Counted from the stretch's first letter, positions 12,089 through 25,860 are shown. The stretch is 64,000 bases of DNA from Aquilaria yunnanensis (GCA_039654915.1 CM077600.1:34047992-34111991), one strand, 5' to 3'. The notes: a model not told the origin generated them from the letters alone. Made by a program: numbers and translations.

Positions 12089-13660
12089 GGCCAAAATCCT
12101 TTTTACTCCATGGGATTATATTGACTCAACCTTTTTAATTCCTAAAATTTGACTCGGTGCAACTTAGTTTCCTAACCATAAAACATAATGCTCTTAAACC
12201 CTTTAACTCATTAACTCGGTCAACTTGAAATTAACTTCGTTAGATTTCTAATGGTTCAGTAACTTGATTATAACAATTTAAATTCTTAGTCGCTAAATCA
12301 CAAAAATACATAACTTGAAGTACTTAATGGTAATCAAACACAAACCTAATAAAAGTTTCAAAATTTAAAAAAAAATATTAGAAAAATATTTTACAAAAAA
12401 ATTGAAAGTTAAGTAGTGCTACCAGTAATATAATCCAAAGATCAAGAAACTTGGGAAAAAATTAACTAACGAAAATAAAACCAGTATTCTATTTTACAAA
12501 TTGTTAGTATTTAGATCATTGTATTTTTATGAAATAACTAATTTTTATGAAATTTTAGTTAAAAAATAATCCATTTACCAGCCAATTCGTTTTAATTTAA
12601 ACTAATTTAATATAAAATAATTTTTTTTTATTTTTACATATTTTTTACTTAGGTCCAATTTCATTTTAAAGTCAATATTATGTAGCTATAATAATCCATT
12701 TAAAATATAATTTTTATAATTCTATTAATTTTTTATGAATTTTTTATGCCTAAAAAAGAAAAATTCATAAAAAATTAATAATGTCATGAAAAATTACTTT
12801 TAAATGGATTATTATCTCTATTAGTATTGGCTTTCACATAAAATTGGTTCCAAGTAAAAAAAATAAAAAAATAAAAAAATTTATTTTGGGTTAAGTTAAC
12901 TAAAGTTAAGATGAATTGACTTGTGGAAAAATAAATTGTACAATTAGCATTAGGGCTAGTGGAGAATGCCCTACATCGCGATGCAAATGTTGCTGCACAT
13001 CGATTCCGCTCCGCACAGCCGCACTAGTGCATGAGAGCCTTCGACATTGTCAAGTTTGGTCGGTAGCCGGAGTGCCTTGGAGACATCTAGGAGCCGTCAC
13101 CACTTCATTCTTCCATCACTCTCATATTTCAACCAAACAATGCTTAGGCTATTGAAGTAAACCACAATCTGCTTGGGGGATTAGCAATTCGGTTTTTGGA
13201 GATGAGAATTAGGGCTATATACTTGGGGATTCGGGATATAGAGTTTGAGATTTGGGTTAAGTCTAGTGAAATAGCCATTTGAAAGGCTACTGCAATGTCG
13301 TGGGCAGATCGAGAAAGGGAGACCATAGGACAGGTCATGAAGGGGCTTCTCCCCTAGATTTTCATGTCATTGGTGGCTGGTAATGCCTGAACACAGAGGC
13401 GTGGGATAGGGTGAGGCAATGACAATCATGCCAAAGCAATGGCTACTGGAACAGACTTAAACTGTTAAATGGTAAAGTATAGGGTGTAATAGAGACAATG
13501 TAAAAAACTTGGTGACTAAGTATGTAATTTTATTAGTTGGTCAAAGAACAGATATAAGGTCAAAATGACAAATGCTCAACTTTTAATATTTGAGGGACTT
13601 AATTGCATCATATCAAAATTCAAGGTGTTTTCTTAGTGAGTTGGCAAAGTTCGAACGAGT
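12089..13660. other. Possible degenerate TIR element around 12.1-13.6 kb
   Basis: Weakly matching arms lie near 12089-12190 and, inverted, near 13500-13660 (shared words around GACTCGGTGCAACTTAGT and TGATATGATGCAATTAAG). The Tourist-like MITE at 12579-12922 would be a later insertion into it. The higher-complexity interior (about 12940-13440) has open frames of only 60-80 codons and resembles nothing I can name. The match between arms is poor, so this is tentative. Confidence 0.3.
12579..12922 (+). mobile_element. Tourist-like MITE, older copy
   Basis: The segment starts near CCAATTCGTTTTAATTTAAA and ends near AACTAAAGTTAAGATGAATT. Its ends are inverted repeats, and the two halves fold on each other (AAAGAAAAATTCATAAAAA against TTTTTATGAATTTTT in the centre). 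It shares its interior (AATATTATGTAGCTA, then TATAATTTTTATAAT) with the better preserved copy at 32646-32988 in the same orientation. Target duplications are no longer readable. Confidence 0.6.
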
Positions 13661-13838
13661 AAGGCCATGTTTGGAAACAGTTTTATGACTAACATCAAAA
13701 TTTTAAATAATTTATTAACGGTGAAGATGAAACTGCTGAAACTAAAAACTACAATCTAATAACTTTTTCAAAACTCTAGTGTTAATTATTAATACTGATG
13801 TCAAAAGGGGCATTAAAATGGAGTTTGGCCTTGACAAA
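13661..13838. mobile_element. Small MITE-like inverted repeat
   Basis: The segment opens AAGGCCATGTTTGGAAACAG and closes GGAGTTTGGCCTT, an inverted pair of the kind carried by many small plant MITEs. The inner arms (CTAACATCAAAATTTTAAAT and the complement of its diverged partner) extend the similarity. No target duplication could be confirmed. Confidence 0.4.
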
Positions 13839-13839
13839 A

Positions 13840-16440
13840 TGTAACGATCAAGAAACAAAAGATTGTGATACTGTTATTGTTATCATGAACTTTAATTTGT
13901 ACACATTTCATTCCCAAACTATTTTTGTCTAAGTTTTTGCCAAATTGTACAAGCTTAAGGGCTTTCTAGTCCGATCTTTTCTCATTATTTTTCATTTTTT
14001 TTATTGTTTAAGATCAATATTACTTAAATGCTAATAATTCATATAATAAAAATCACTTAAATTAAGTTTTCTTTAGAAAGTAATTTATTTGTTGTGATTT
14101 GTCATACCCAGCCAATAAAAATACATAAAATTTTGAAAAATATTTAAAAATATTTTTTATTTTTTTGCATATAGAGTTTTAGTATTCATATGATTAAATA
14201 ATCATTATAAATTAAATAATAACTAATAATTCATTTTAAAAAAAATTTCACTGAACACACGTTTTTGTAGATTTATATTACCTTTGTACATAAATTTGTA
14301 ATATGTTTATTCTTTTCACTATAATAATTATTTCAAGATAGGTATTACTATATTTTCATTTGACAAAAACAACAAATAAACCACTAATATTTTAAAATCA
14401 ACTCTAATAGGTCATTGGTCTTTAACTTGTTTAATATTCTATTTCAAAATGGAGAATATTCCGTTAAATGAAGATGTTGTGGGGAAAGATCTACCCTTTT
14501 GGTCCTTAAACTTTTTTTAAATTTTCTATGCTAGTCCACAACTTTTATGTTTTTCATGCACATGAACATAAACCATAGAGGCCAAATTGCTCGCTAAGAT
14601 CTTCGGTCATCACCGTTCGTGAAAAATCACCATTGGATGACTCTGTTTATAGTATTTAAGTCAGAAGAATAATAACCTTGTAGGTTGAGGGCTTAATTTC
14701 ACATGGTTTGGTTCAATTTAATATCAAATCAAATTTGGGTTTTTAACATTGAATATGAACCCTAGCATAAATTTTTGAAATTAAATGCTTTATATGCAAA
14801 ATTAATGAGTGAAAGTGATTCATTGTGTTCAGTGGCCTTTAAGGAGTAAAACACCTCTAGTTCCATTGTTATTCGATGGAGTTTGGGTCACCGGCAGTGA
14901 AAGTCTTCACATATTTCGTGACAAATATAAGCTTAGAAGGGCCAAAGGGACAACACTAATGAGGTTGCTAGTCGCCTGATAGTCTTGCCGTCCTAGCTAT
15001 TGACAGCCTATAGTGGCGGCTTATTGCACCTAAAAAAAGCCTGCTGCTCGTCTATATCACATGTAGGACTTATATAGAAAGATATAAAATTATTTGATTG
15101 AAATAAAAAAGTTAATAAAATATTAAAATTGATAATTAATTAATTTTAATGGTAATGGACAACTCTAACTAACTCAGTAGCTTTAGTGATTTATTTGATA
15201 AACAAAAAAAAATATTGGTGGGTGAATTGGGTTGACTAAAAACTTTTGTGATTTATTTATTATTTTTGTCATTTTCCTTTTTAAGAGCATGCAATCTTTT
15301 GTTATCTTTACAATGTAGTTGCATTATTGTTTCAAAACACAAGTTAGGTTCGATTGATAAGTTCATCATTTTGGTATAATACTCTAAAATCAACATCAAT
15401 CACCACAAGAAAACAAATATAAGTTAATACTTAGTGGATAATATAAAGTCTAAGGTAATATATGTTACAGTAAAGGTAAAAAGTACATCTCATGGTATTC
15501 GATTTGTATCTTAATATATGTCTATTTTTTATTTGTACAAGAGTTATTGATGTAGCGTGTTACATAAATATTTAATATAGGTTTCATTTGGAATGATATC
15601 TAAATTAACATTAGTGATTGAAATAAATGATTAACATTTGTGATATTTTTTTTAACATTTAACTCTAAAAGATACAATTTAATTATTTTTCCAATCTCTA
15701 ACACTAAATATTGACACTATTTCAAAATAAAGCCATATTTATACAAAGTCATTCTTTGGAAAATTCCATAATTTCAACAAGTACCTAAGAGCTTTTGATA
15801 TTGATAATGGCAAATGTGAAAAAAGGTATCTAGATATGGAAAAAAAAGGCACATATTTTAAACCACAAACAAATTGAAAAGTGAATATACATACATACAT
15901 ACATACCTACATACATACATACATATATTGCAAGATGGATGGGGAAATATTTTAAATACTTATAATTATAATAATTTATGCTGCATTACATAAAAAAAAA
16001 CAATTTAGATGAAGCACAATGGAATTTTTTGTTATAATCATTGTGTATTTTCCTTGCATCATTTTTAATTCAAATATGTTTCATCATGGCTAAATTTGAC
16101 TAAAAACCTCAATCTGAATATTCTTTTTATTGATTTTTGTCAATCCAGTAATATAATTATTTTATTTCACCATATTATCTGATAATTGGTTGCATGTTTT
16201 GATTAAAACTAAAAGACTTTGATTTGCAATGTTTTCTAATAGATAATTGACCTAAATTATGTTTATGAATACACATCAATCTATACAGTTGTACAAGTTT
16301 TGTGTTAGCAATGAAAATTGGATGCGTTGTGAAAAACACTTATCATAAGCTTCTCAATGTTTGTCCACGGTTCTTATGATATTATGATTAAAATAAGGAT
16401 TTCTAATAGTTGCCAGGGTACTCAGCTGCATAAGAGTCAA
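13840..16440. other. AT-rich intergenic DNA
   Basis: No gene is seen. A (CATA)n microsatellite lies at about 15888-15928. The stretch 15582-15736 has weakly matching ends and might be a decayed MITE. Homopolymer-rich spacer makes up the rest. Confidence 0.5.
15888..15928. repeat. (CATA)n microsatellite
   Basis: About ten tandem CATA units with one CCTA interruption are directly visible. Confidence 0.9.
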
Positions 16441-16446
16441 TAATCG

Positions 16447-17090
16447 ATGATTGGTTTCACAACAGCTAGTCTCTTGAAGAAGGATTTTTATCAACATACA
16501 GATTTTGCCCCTTCAACTCAAAATTTTGGGAAAATGAAGTTGCATATTTTGGTCATCTTGAATATGAATACCCGACAATGCTCAAGCAACCAATATATGA
16601 CTTTCACTATGAAGCGCTCAGATAATTTTACCTATTGTTCTTTCAAAGCAGCTAAATCTCCAAAGATCATGCATACTCAATCATCCAAAAAGGCATTTTC
16701 ACAATAGTTTTGTGCCACTATCGAGGTTAATATTGGGTACTTGGTTACCAAAGAAAAAACTAAAATGATGCCGAAATTCATTGAAAGCAAAGAGGGCATA
16801 TTTGGAGGATAACCGATTTTTTACCAAGAGTCACCAAGTGATTTTGCAGGATGCATTCATCGCATATAGTGACTCCTCCATGTATTCTAATAGTTAGACC
16901 AAGTTATGATCGAATCATACTAACTAGTGATAACAACAAATTATTGCAAGCTATGAAGGATCTTGGTTTGATCTTATTTCTTCATAGGTTTTTATGTTTA
17001 TTTTCTATAACTACTTCATTTTTTACCTTCATTATCCTTTTTAGTGTAAAAAAGTATCAATATATTTTTTTTGAAATGATATAAAAGGAT
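16447..17090 (+). pseudogene. Unidentified coding-like remnant
   Basis: Two open stretches (16447-16707, 86 codons, and 16851-17084, 77 codons) and a third frame between them have mixed residue composition rather than AT-driven noise. One frame contains EYEYPTMLKQPIYDFHYEAL before stops interrupt it. This could be a broken gene or transposon fragment. I do not recognise the family and could not join the parts into one reading frame, so a chance open frame remains possible. Confidence 0.25.
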
Positions 17091-17200
17091 AAGAGGAATA
17101 ATGAACAATTGAATCGCGTAACTCAGAGGAAAAACGTTCACTATTTGACTATTAAATCAGTTTTTAAAATATTTTGAGAAACCAAAATCCATCAAGCAAA

Positions 17201-17334
17201 ACATAATGGTTTAGTAATTGTAATTCTATGATCATTAACTAAAATATAATGTTAAATATCAAACGTAACATAATGGTTTAGTAATTGTAATTCTATGATC
17301 GTTAGCTAAAATATAATGTTAAATGTCAAACGTT
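17201..17334. repeat. Tandem duplication, two 67-bp units
   Basis: The unit starting ACATAATGGTTTAGTAATTG at 17201 repeats at 17268 with only a few substitutions (for example ATCATTAACT against ATCGTTAGCT). It lies about 1.4 kb upstream of the kinase start codon, in probable upstream DNA. Confidence 0.9.
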
Positions 17335-17863
17335 TGTCATTTTTTTTGCATGCACCAAAACAGGTGCTTCCAAGGAATTTTTGTATCAAATGGACTTCAT
17401 TTGGTAATAACCAGGGTTACTCAGGACTATGAGAATACCTTTAACAAACCGACAATAAATAAAATAAAAAATCAAAGAGAATGGTTTTTGAAAAAACAAA
17501 AGAAAAAAATGGTTGGATTTTTTGTTGACATACAAAAAAACAAAGGAGCAGCAGCATCACCACCATTTCATAGCTCAACACATTGTTGGTGTTGATACAT
17601 AAAAGCCTCACCCAAATCTCCACCTAATAAACAATACACATCGATCAATCTTTCTTTCATTTTTCGTTCTTGCCCTAAAATTTTCCTCAGCTCTTCAATC
17701 GCGACGAAGGAAGGCCAAGAGCTTCTTTAGTCTTCCTCCCATGTCCGTTGTTTTCCCTGTGAAAAAGTCTTGAATTTTGCAGATTTTTTCACAAAAAGCT
17801 GCATTCACTGAAGAAGATTGCGATGATCTAACTTCGCCTGATCGCGTTTCGGAGGATCGATCT

Positions 17864-18678
17864 GTGAGTTTTTTTTTTCTTCTGGAGTTTCAAACATACA
17901 TCCCTGACGATTCTCGTTTTATTCTGTGAAGATAATCGTACTGTTTGAGCTTGCTTGATGATCGGTTCTTTCAGTGTTTCGTTTATCTTTTGATTTTCTT
18001 GGATGATCGGGTTGATGATTGCTGGCTTACTGATGAATCGGCGTTCCAGTTGATTTGAAAGATGAAAATTTTTGTCAGGATTTTGGACGTTCCGTTTTCG
18101 TTTTCTGGAATGCATCTTTGGATTGCCATATCACAGGAATATATCATTGATTCAACTTCTGCGTTAATATCATTGATCTTATTGGTATAATCTTTGCTTA
18201 AACAACGACATTTTAGATGTTTGTGGTTTGCTGAAACTTATCTCTTTCTGTTGATGCTTGATAGTAACATGACTGGCTTGGATTCATCCACAAAGCTGTA
18301 TTGATTGTTGTGAAACTGGATGACAGTCTTAATGCGTTAACTTTGAGGTTACCTGCATTTGCTTTACTGCAACTGGATTGCAGATGAAATTGAATTCTGT
18401 CCCAATAATGGTTGACAAAATTAGCATTTTGTGTGTGATTCTATGTAAATTGGCATCTGAGTTGTAATTTGATGATCTATCCCATTAACTGCAATTGATA
18501 ATTCTGCAAATAAATGCAATATAAGTAGGCTTAAAGAAGATAAGCTTCAAAGCTTTCTTTTTGCTTTTTGTTTAGGCTAATGAGTCTTTCTTTGTATGGT
18601 GGCTTTCTTGTTTTTTCTTTGTAACTGCCGGATTTTTCTGGTTTCCATATTGGTAAAACTGGTTGGTATTGCTAACAG
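17864..18678 (+). other. Probable 5' UTR intron of the MUT9-like kinase gene
   Basis: GATCTGTGAGTT at the left and TTGCTAACAG at the right make good plant donor and acceptor sites. The CT-rich leader at 17600-17863 looks like a plant 5' UTR. The intron would end about 50 bases before the ATG at 18730. This is inferred from splice-site form only. Confidence 0.5.
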
Positions 18679-18729
18679 AGTATCTGAAGGGGGGAACCTT
18701 AAGAGGAATTTGATTTGCATGGGTTGACA

Positions 18730-21700
18730 ATGCCAGAGCTGCGAAGTGGAGCCCGGAGATCGAAACGTCTTGATAATCTTCAGCCTCCCCCTCAACTGTT
18801 GGATCAAGCAGAGAATTGTGCGCAGCCTGCTCAAAACCGAACCAGAAGAAGAGTTGGTGGTGGAAGAGGAAGGGGTAATGCCACAGCTGTAGCCAAAGGA
18901 CGATCTCCAGGAGTACCCACTAGACCTACCACTGCTGGAAGAGGTCGTGGAGTTAGGTTGATAGATTTAGACCCAGAACCTTGTCAGGCTCTTCCTGAAG
19001 CTGCTCCTTTTCCTGTTGCTGACCCTGCTTTTAACAGAGTAGAGATTGTAGCAGATAAAGATATTGCGATGGAAGGAGGCAGTGCAGAAAAAGTAGTGGG
19101 CGTTGAAGAAGAAGCAACTACGACTCCTGTTCCCGAAAGGGTATGTTGAATTATCTTCTTCATTGAAAAAGATTTTATTGGTGTTTTTGGAAGCTCTAAA
19201 TTTACTGGTTTAAGTTGCATTTGTTGAAAACCAGAATGATGATTGCTAGAGATCATCTTTCAGATAATGTTATCTCGTTGACTTTTGTTTTCTAGAAGAT
19301 TAGTATTTCCTGATTTGTTTTCTATATCTGCGCAACATTTTTGTATTATGGGTATTACTTTCTTTGGAGGTGAACTCTGTGACATTTGGCGCTGCTATGC
19401 CTACTGATTGTTTTCCGTTAAAAATTGAATCAATGGTTATTGTGAATCAAATTTGCTGCCATTTTCCTTTCGGTATTAGGTGAATAAGTGTTCTGCTGAA
19501 AAACCTGCATTAATATATTTCTCATGGATCATCCACTTGAGCAGCTGAAGGGGAATTATGATTTGAAGATGTTTTGTTTCCAATTATAGGTACAAGTTGG
19601 TAACTCTCCTGTATATAAGATTGAAAGGAAGTTGGGAAAGGGTGGGTTTGGCCAAGTTTATGTTGGAAGAAGAGTAAGTGGTGGAAGCAATAGAACTGGA
19701 CCAGATGCAACTGAGGTACACTTTAGAACTATTGCATTGTTCTAGAACTCTGGAGACTATAAGTACTTGGAACTTATTAACTCGGAAAGATCTTCTGACT
19801 ACAGGTAGCTTTGAAATTTGAGCACCGCAATAGTAAAGGTTGCAATTATGGTCCTCCTTATGAGTGGCAAGTATACAAGTAAGTGCTGCAACCTAATCTA
19901 CTGCCCTTACTGACATGGATTACATACGTGTTTTCTTTTTTCTAATCTATTTGTGTATCAAATTAATCATCTCATTCTGTACCCTTTGCTCCTTGCCTCT
20001 CAATTTTCCTCTTAAAGTACTCTCAACGGATGTTATGGAATTCCTTGGGTGCATTACAAGGGTCGCCAAGGAGACTTCTATATTCTGGTGAGATTTTATT
20101 CGGAGCTTCTTGTCATTGTTATCCATCAACATCATGTGTGTAAAGAAAGTGGTAAATATTTCAGGTCATGGATATGCTTGGTCCCAGTCTGTGGGATGTT
20201 TGGAATTCTTTTGGACAATCGTAAGAAAGTTTCCTCTGTCTCTGTTTCCCCCCTCCCCCCTTTTTTCTGTGCATATGTCATATGTACATTTGAGGTTATT
20301 GAGGCAAGTGTCCTGCACACAAAATTCACCTTCAGTAGTCTGACTCATTAATGTTATTATTGCAACAGAATGGCACCAAATATGGTGGCTTGCATTGCTG
20401 TGGAGGCAATATCAATTCTTGAAAAGCTTCATTTGAAAGGGTATACCTGACTTTTATCTTTTATATTATCTGATTTTGAACTTATAATCATTTGCATACT
20501 GCAATCAAACTAGGTTTGTGCATGGAGATGTGAAGCCTGAGAATTTCTTGCTTGGTCAGCCCGGAACAACTGATGAGAAAAAGCTGTTTCTTATTGATCT
20601 TGGTTTGGGTATGCATCCTTCATAAAATTCTGATATTGTAGGGTCTGTTTTGGAACTCTGGTGTCTTTTTTTTTTTTTTCTAATATAAAGTGACTGCTTT
20701 TGCATTATATGTTCATGTACGACATCTTTCTTTTTATCAACCGGCATCTTGAGCTAATTCCCTGTTTGCATATGTTTTTTGTCCAGCATCCAGGTGGAAA
20801 GATGCTCATTCTGGTCAGCATGTTGATTACGATCAGAGGCCTGATGTATTCAGGTAACTGGAGTCCGGTGTTCTAGTTTCACCATCTCTGAACTGTACAG
20901 AAATGTTATTTGCTCCATTTTTGGCAGGGGAACAATAAGGTATGCAAGTGTACATGCACATTTAGGTCGAACAGGAAGCCGAAGGGATGACCTTGAGTCA
21001 TTGGCATACACTTTAATATTTTTGATCAAAGGACGACTACCGTGGCAGGGGTATCAGGTCAATTTGCACTGCTTTGATGTTCTCCAATTCAATTTCATCA
21101 GACTTAGTTTCTTTCTTATATTCTCACATGTTTTTTGCTTTGAATATGCAGGGGGATAATAAGAGTTTTCTTGTATGTAAGAAAAAGATGGCTACTTCTC
21201 CAGAGTTGATGTGCTGCTTTTGCCCTCCTCCATTTAAACAGTTCCTTGAAGCAGTTACAAATATGAAGTTTGATGAGGAGCCCAACTATGCCAAACTAAT
21301 ATCATTCTTTGAAAGCTTGATTGATCCATGTGAGCCACTGAGACCAATAAGAATTGATGGGGCTCTCAAGGTGGTTGTCTGTTGGTTTACTTCATTAAGT
21401 TATTGAACAATTTGTACAATTTTTTAGCAAGTCTAATATGTTGTATTATATTTATAGGTAGGACAAAAACGTGGACGATTACTAATAAATTTGGAAGATG
21501 ATGAGCAACCAAAGAAGAAAGTTCGTTTAGGCAATCCTGCAACGCAATGGATCTCTGTATACAATGCTCGCCGTCCAATGAAGCAAAGGTAGAACTTCAT
21601 TTGCCTTTTGGTTCCATATCCATATTTTGCGATATGGAAACAAATACTGCAATCAATTTTCTGGTTACTTCAAGAACTTTGACCAGTGTTTGACCAATGC

Positions 21701-24251
21701 TCACGATTACTTTGCATTATTCGTGTGTGTGCTACATTGTTATGCACAGATATTTTTTAAGTTCTGTAGCAGCATCAACTGCAAATGGAAATATGAGTTC
21801 TCTGTTTGCAGTATCATGTCTTGTGTTCACATAATATTTGGTGCCTGTTGGTGACTCAAAGCATTACTTTGGCATCCCCTTGGAGCACTAGAAGGAAATC
21901 AAAATAAATGGAACTTTTTATGTAACTTAAACTGGTTTCTCCGGTTTTGCATGTATTCATCTTCATGGTATTAATATGTTTTAAAGGTGAAGTTTCGTTA
22001 TGCTATGGAAAAGAAGGGACATTAGCTGGAATAGCCTATATGCATTGGGAAAGAATAGTTGTAGCAAGAAAATCATATTTTGTATGACATTAGTTGGAAA
22101 CTAGCGAGTTTTGAAGTTTAGGTTGGAAAATTCTTGTTCTGGTTTGGTTCTTATACTACTTTCTTCAAGGAGTTGTTAGTCAATGCATACACTCGCACAT
22201 ATATTAAATATGAACTCTTGGAATATGAATGGTTGCATATCCATTCTGGTGGTCCTCTCCTGTTTTGAAGCTCATACATGCAGCCTAGTTCAGGTAGCAA
22301 TTTGATGGTATGGGGTTATATAAGTGAAATTGCTGAGACTTTTTGAGTGGGAGATTCTTTTATTCAGCCTTTATAATCTTTCTCTGGGAGAGATAGGACC
22401 AGGAGTAAAGGTATGGCCGCAGGAATGAGCATATAATAGAAGACTGAGAAACTTGAAACTGACATTTTGGAGATGACAGAACTTTGCATCAAGATAAGGC
22501 ATGATTTTGATAGCCTTTCAATGGGAGTTTGTTTCTTTCAAAACTGATACTCTTGGACATATGATAACTTCATTGCACAGCCAACATTTCTTGCATGTGG
22601 AGCTTCTGCCTGTCAAAAGTAAAGAAAACTTTTTATTGAATTTGCAGATATCATTACAATGTGGCAGATTCAAGGTTGTGTCAACATGTGGAGAAGGGTA
22701 ATGAAGATGGATTGTTTATTAGCTGTGTGGCTTCTGCAACAAATCTCTGGGCCTTAATAATGGACGCAGGAACAGGTTTCTCATCCCAAGTGTATGAACT
22801 GTCAACAGCATTTTTGCACAAGGTTATTATTTGAAAATTAGTTGGTATCACTTTTAAACAAGAGCTTAATTAACATTACCTTCTGCCTGTTGTTTTGGCG
22901 TCTTGACTGTCCCACTAACAGTATAACCAAATGTATTTTCCTCAGGATTGGATTATGGAACAATGGGAGAAGAATTATTACATCAGTTCTATTGCTGGTG
23001 CTAATAATGGGAGTTCCTTAGTTGTAATGTCAAAAGGTTGGTATGAATGCTTGCATGCAAGGGAGTGCATTTCTTCTTCCCTCTATTTTGCAGTTTGTGC
23101 CACATGAATTTTCTTGATAACTTGGTATGAACTAGGGAAACTTTTCTCCTTAATCAGCGACAGCGAGCAGGTATTATTTGACTTGAATGAGTTTGCAAGA
23201 ATATGTTCTCAGTTCAGCTTAAAGGCCAAATATGCATATCTCTTGCAAAAATGGTCTTGGCCTCTAATGAGTAGATTATGCGCTGCCATGGCATTTGCCT
23301 TGGCTACTTGGGGTCTGTTTATTGGTCGGGTTTAGGCTTGTAATGCCCATGCTTCCGTGGTTTTAGGATAATTGCTGGAAATCTCCCCGTTTTTGTGTTT
23401 ATGTTTGGTTGAGAAGATACATGCTATGTTTTTTTATATCATTGAATGTCAAGTTTCTTGAGTGATTCTTTAATATTGTAGGGACTCCTTACACCCAGCA
23501 GTCGTATAAGGTGAGCGAATCTTTCCCTTTCAAGTGGATAAATAAAAAATGGAAAGAAGGTTTTCATGTTACCTCCATGACAACATCTGGGAGTCGCTGG
23601 GGTGTGGTGATGTCGAGGAACTCAGGATTCTCTGATCAGGTTCTGTTTTTTGCTTATCTACTAGCATATCTTCCACTTGCTTTCTTGGATGAGAAAGAAT
23701 GGTTATTTCCAATTTCTTCGTCTTTTAGTGCTATCTAGTTCTGATTTTGCTGTATCTGGTTCTAGGTGGTTGAGCTTGACTTTTTGTACCCAAGTGAGGG
23801 AATACATAGACGTTGGGAGAGTGGATACAGGATAACTGCTATGGCCGCTACTGCTGATCAAGCTGCCTTCATCCTGAGTATTCCAAAACGGAAAGTGATG
23901 GATGAAACCCAAGAGACTCTTCGTACTTCTGCCTTCCCAAGCACACATGTAAAGGTAGGTGATAGTTTCTTGGTTTCTCTCTCCCTTTCTTGTTTTTGGT
24001 CCCAAGATATGGGTATTATTTTCATGTCTTAGTTTTCTCTTATTCCGCGGTCATCAGAAAGTAGTCAGATGTTTATTTTGGAATTTGCATCGTTGGTCAG
24101 AACACACAAATTTGGATGGCTGTGTGCTTTTCATTTCATTGCTTTATTCTATTACTGAATTAAATTCCATTACGGTGTTATCTTTGTGCAGGAAAAATGG
24201 TCGAAAAATCTCTACATTGCGTCGATTTGTTACGGGCGGACCGTTTGCTAA
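18730..24251 (+). CDS. MUT9-like / photoregulatory protein kinase (casein kinase 1 group)
   Basis: A plant-specific CK1-group Ser/Thr kinase, nuclear in characterised relatives (MLK/PPK1-4, rice EL1/HD16), where it phosphorylates histone H3, cryptochrome 2 and PIF3. Sixteen coding exons: 18730-19140, 19590-19715, 19805-19878, 20018-20087, 20165-20220, 20369-20440, 20514-20608, 20787-20853, 20928-21057, 21152-21370, 21458-21588, 22648-22822, 22946-23036, 23482-23639, 23766-23954 and 24192-24251. The sum is 2124 nt, or 707 aa. The N-terminus [14 protein letters not shown] is basic and low-complexity ([11 protein letters not shown]), as in the family. The kinase domain has a Gly loop GKGGFG (153-158), VALK (Lys183), HGDVKPEN (273-280, replacing the common HRD) and DLG (298-300, replacing DFG); both replacements are family-typical. 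The conserved C-terminal region ends CYGRTVC. A leader intron at about 17864-18678 is likely (GTGAGT donor, AACAG acceptor). The family is certain; which paralogue is not. Confidence 0.95.
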
Positions 24252-25480
24252 TTCTGGAGTGTATATCCCGCTACTTTTATGAAGCATATAAAAGATGGAA
24301 ATTTTTAAATTTATCGAGGTATTTTTAGCTTGAGTTCCATATCATATGGGTGTTTCAACTGATGATTAGTAGAGGAAAACCAACTCCTCTTGTTCAAGGT
24401 CGCTTTGTACATGAATATGCATAAAGGGAGGGAAGGGGCCACCCCAGAGCAGGGAGTTTTTTGGTTTTGTTTTAGGGGTGGGGTTTGGGTGGTGGTGACT
24501 GGTATTTTGAGGAAAAAAAAAGGCAAATTGAATTTGAAAATGAATGTGCTACAGAAAAGAAAAAGGAGAAAAAAAACTGAGTTGGCTTGGCACAAAGGCG
24601 TCAAATCTATTAACGGGGATTTAATGAGATCATGTAATGGCGCTGTAGTTTGTCTGAACTTTAATCTTTGTTCATTTAGAACTTAGAAGAGCTGCCCAGC
24701 CAGATTTCAGAGACAAGGAGTTCTACATTTCTTTCTTTTTATTTGGTACGTGGTCTTTAACATTTCCAACATTTACTACGGAATGAAGCTTTCCTGTAGG
24801 GAAATTTAGAGCAAATGAAAAAGAAATTCCACAGCAATTCTGTACAACTTCTATGCAATATATTTTGCGATTTGCCCAGAACAAGTTGGATTTGGAGCCA
24901 GATTCCATAGCTCTGTGGCCCGTATAATTTTTGGGGGCTATATATCAGATGTCATTCTATAAAATTTAAGTTGAAGAAACGACAAATCTACCATTCATGC
25001 CTGTTTGCCATTGCAAATATGTGATTCACGTGATGTTTCGGGAGTAAATAAATTGCCAACGTGGTTAACATAGAAAGAGACAAAGGTAGCGTTGGGTTTC
25101 CATGGAGAGAGCTTTTTGCACTTGGATAATGTTTGGACGAAGATAGAAGCTAGGGCTTTACACCGGATAGCTGCTATTGAAGGTGGAATAGGGCAGGATA
25201 CGAGTACGAGGTAGGGAATATCGTGTCATTGAAGAAACCAATCTAGCTCACAATAAAACTTTTTCGGTGTTAGTACTTTGTATTTTCTACATGCCATATT
25301 TTGATTAACATTTCTTAAACAAAAAGTGGAGCAAATTATTATTATTATTATTTACAGATGAGTCCAATTTTAGTATAATATTAGTTGCAAAAGGCCCACG
25401 TGTTATTACCGGTTCAATTCATGGTAACAATAAATGCAAATATAGTAAATGTGACAGAAAAAAGATCTTTATGAAAATCA
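24252..25480. other. Kinase 3' region and intergenic DNA
   Basis: The first several hundred bases probably hold the 3' UTR of the kinase gene; I could not place a poly(A) site. Beyond that no open frame of note is seen. A short (ATT)n run occurs near 25337-25351. Confidence 0.45.
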
Positions 25481-25489
25481 AATGATTAG

Positions 25490-25860
25490 GATTTGGATTT
25501 AACCTAAAACTAGGGTTTAGTCTATACACAATAAAATATAAGGGGCAAAAAGGCAAAGATTGAGATTTTAGAGACTAAGAGTGGGGTTTTACTATTAAAA
25601 CAAAAGAAAAAGAAAAGCAATAAAAGAGGGTTTGGGGTGAAAAGAGCAAATAGAATGACTCTAAGTACTACGCGTTTAACATTGACTTAATAAAGGCAAA
25701 AGGGAAAAAAAAAACAAAAAACTTATCCTTTAGATTTGACCTAAAGTTATGGTTCAAGTTATGCAAAATAAAGTTTGGGGATCAATAAAGTAAATATTGG
25801 AATTTTAGTGACTAAAGGTGGGGTTTAATGATTAACACAAAAAAGGGTTTAGTGGAAGGC
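25490..25860. repeat. Diverged direct duplication, spacing about 240 bp
   Basis: Two similar stretches follow each other. The first, near 25490-25620, contains TTTTAGAGACTAAGAGTGGGG; the second, near 25727-25850, contains TTTTAGTGACTAAAGGTGGGG. Each begins with a TTAGATTTGACCTAAA-like phrase. Divergence suggests an old tandem duplication. Confidence 0.5.

Noticed and set aside
15582..15736. Possible MITE with GGTTTCATTTGGAATG-like ends
   Set aside because: The two ends match too weakly and no target duplication was found.
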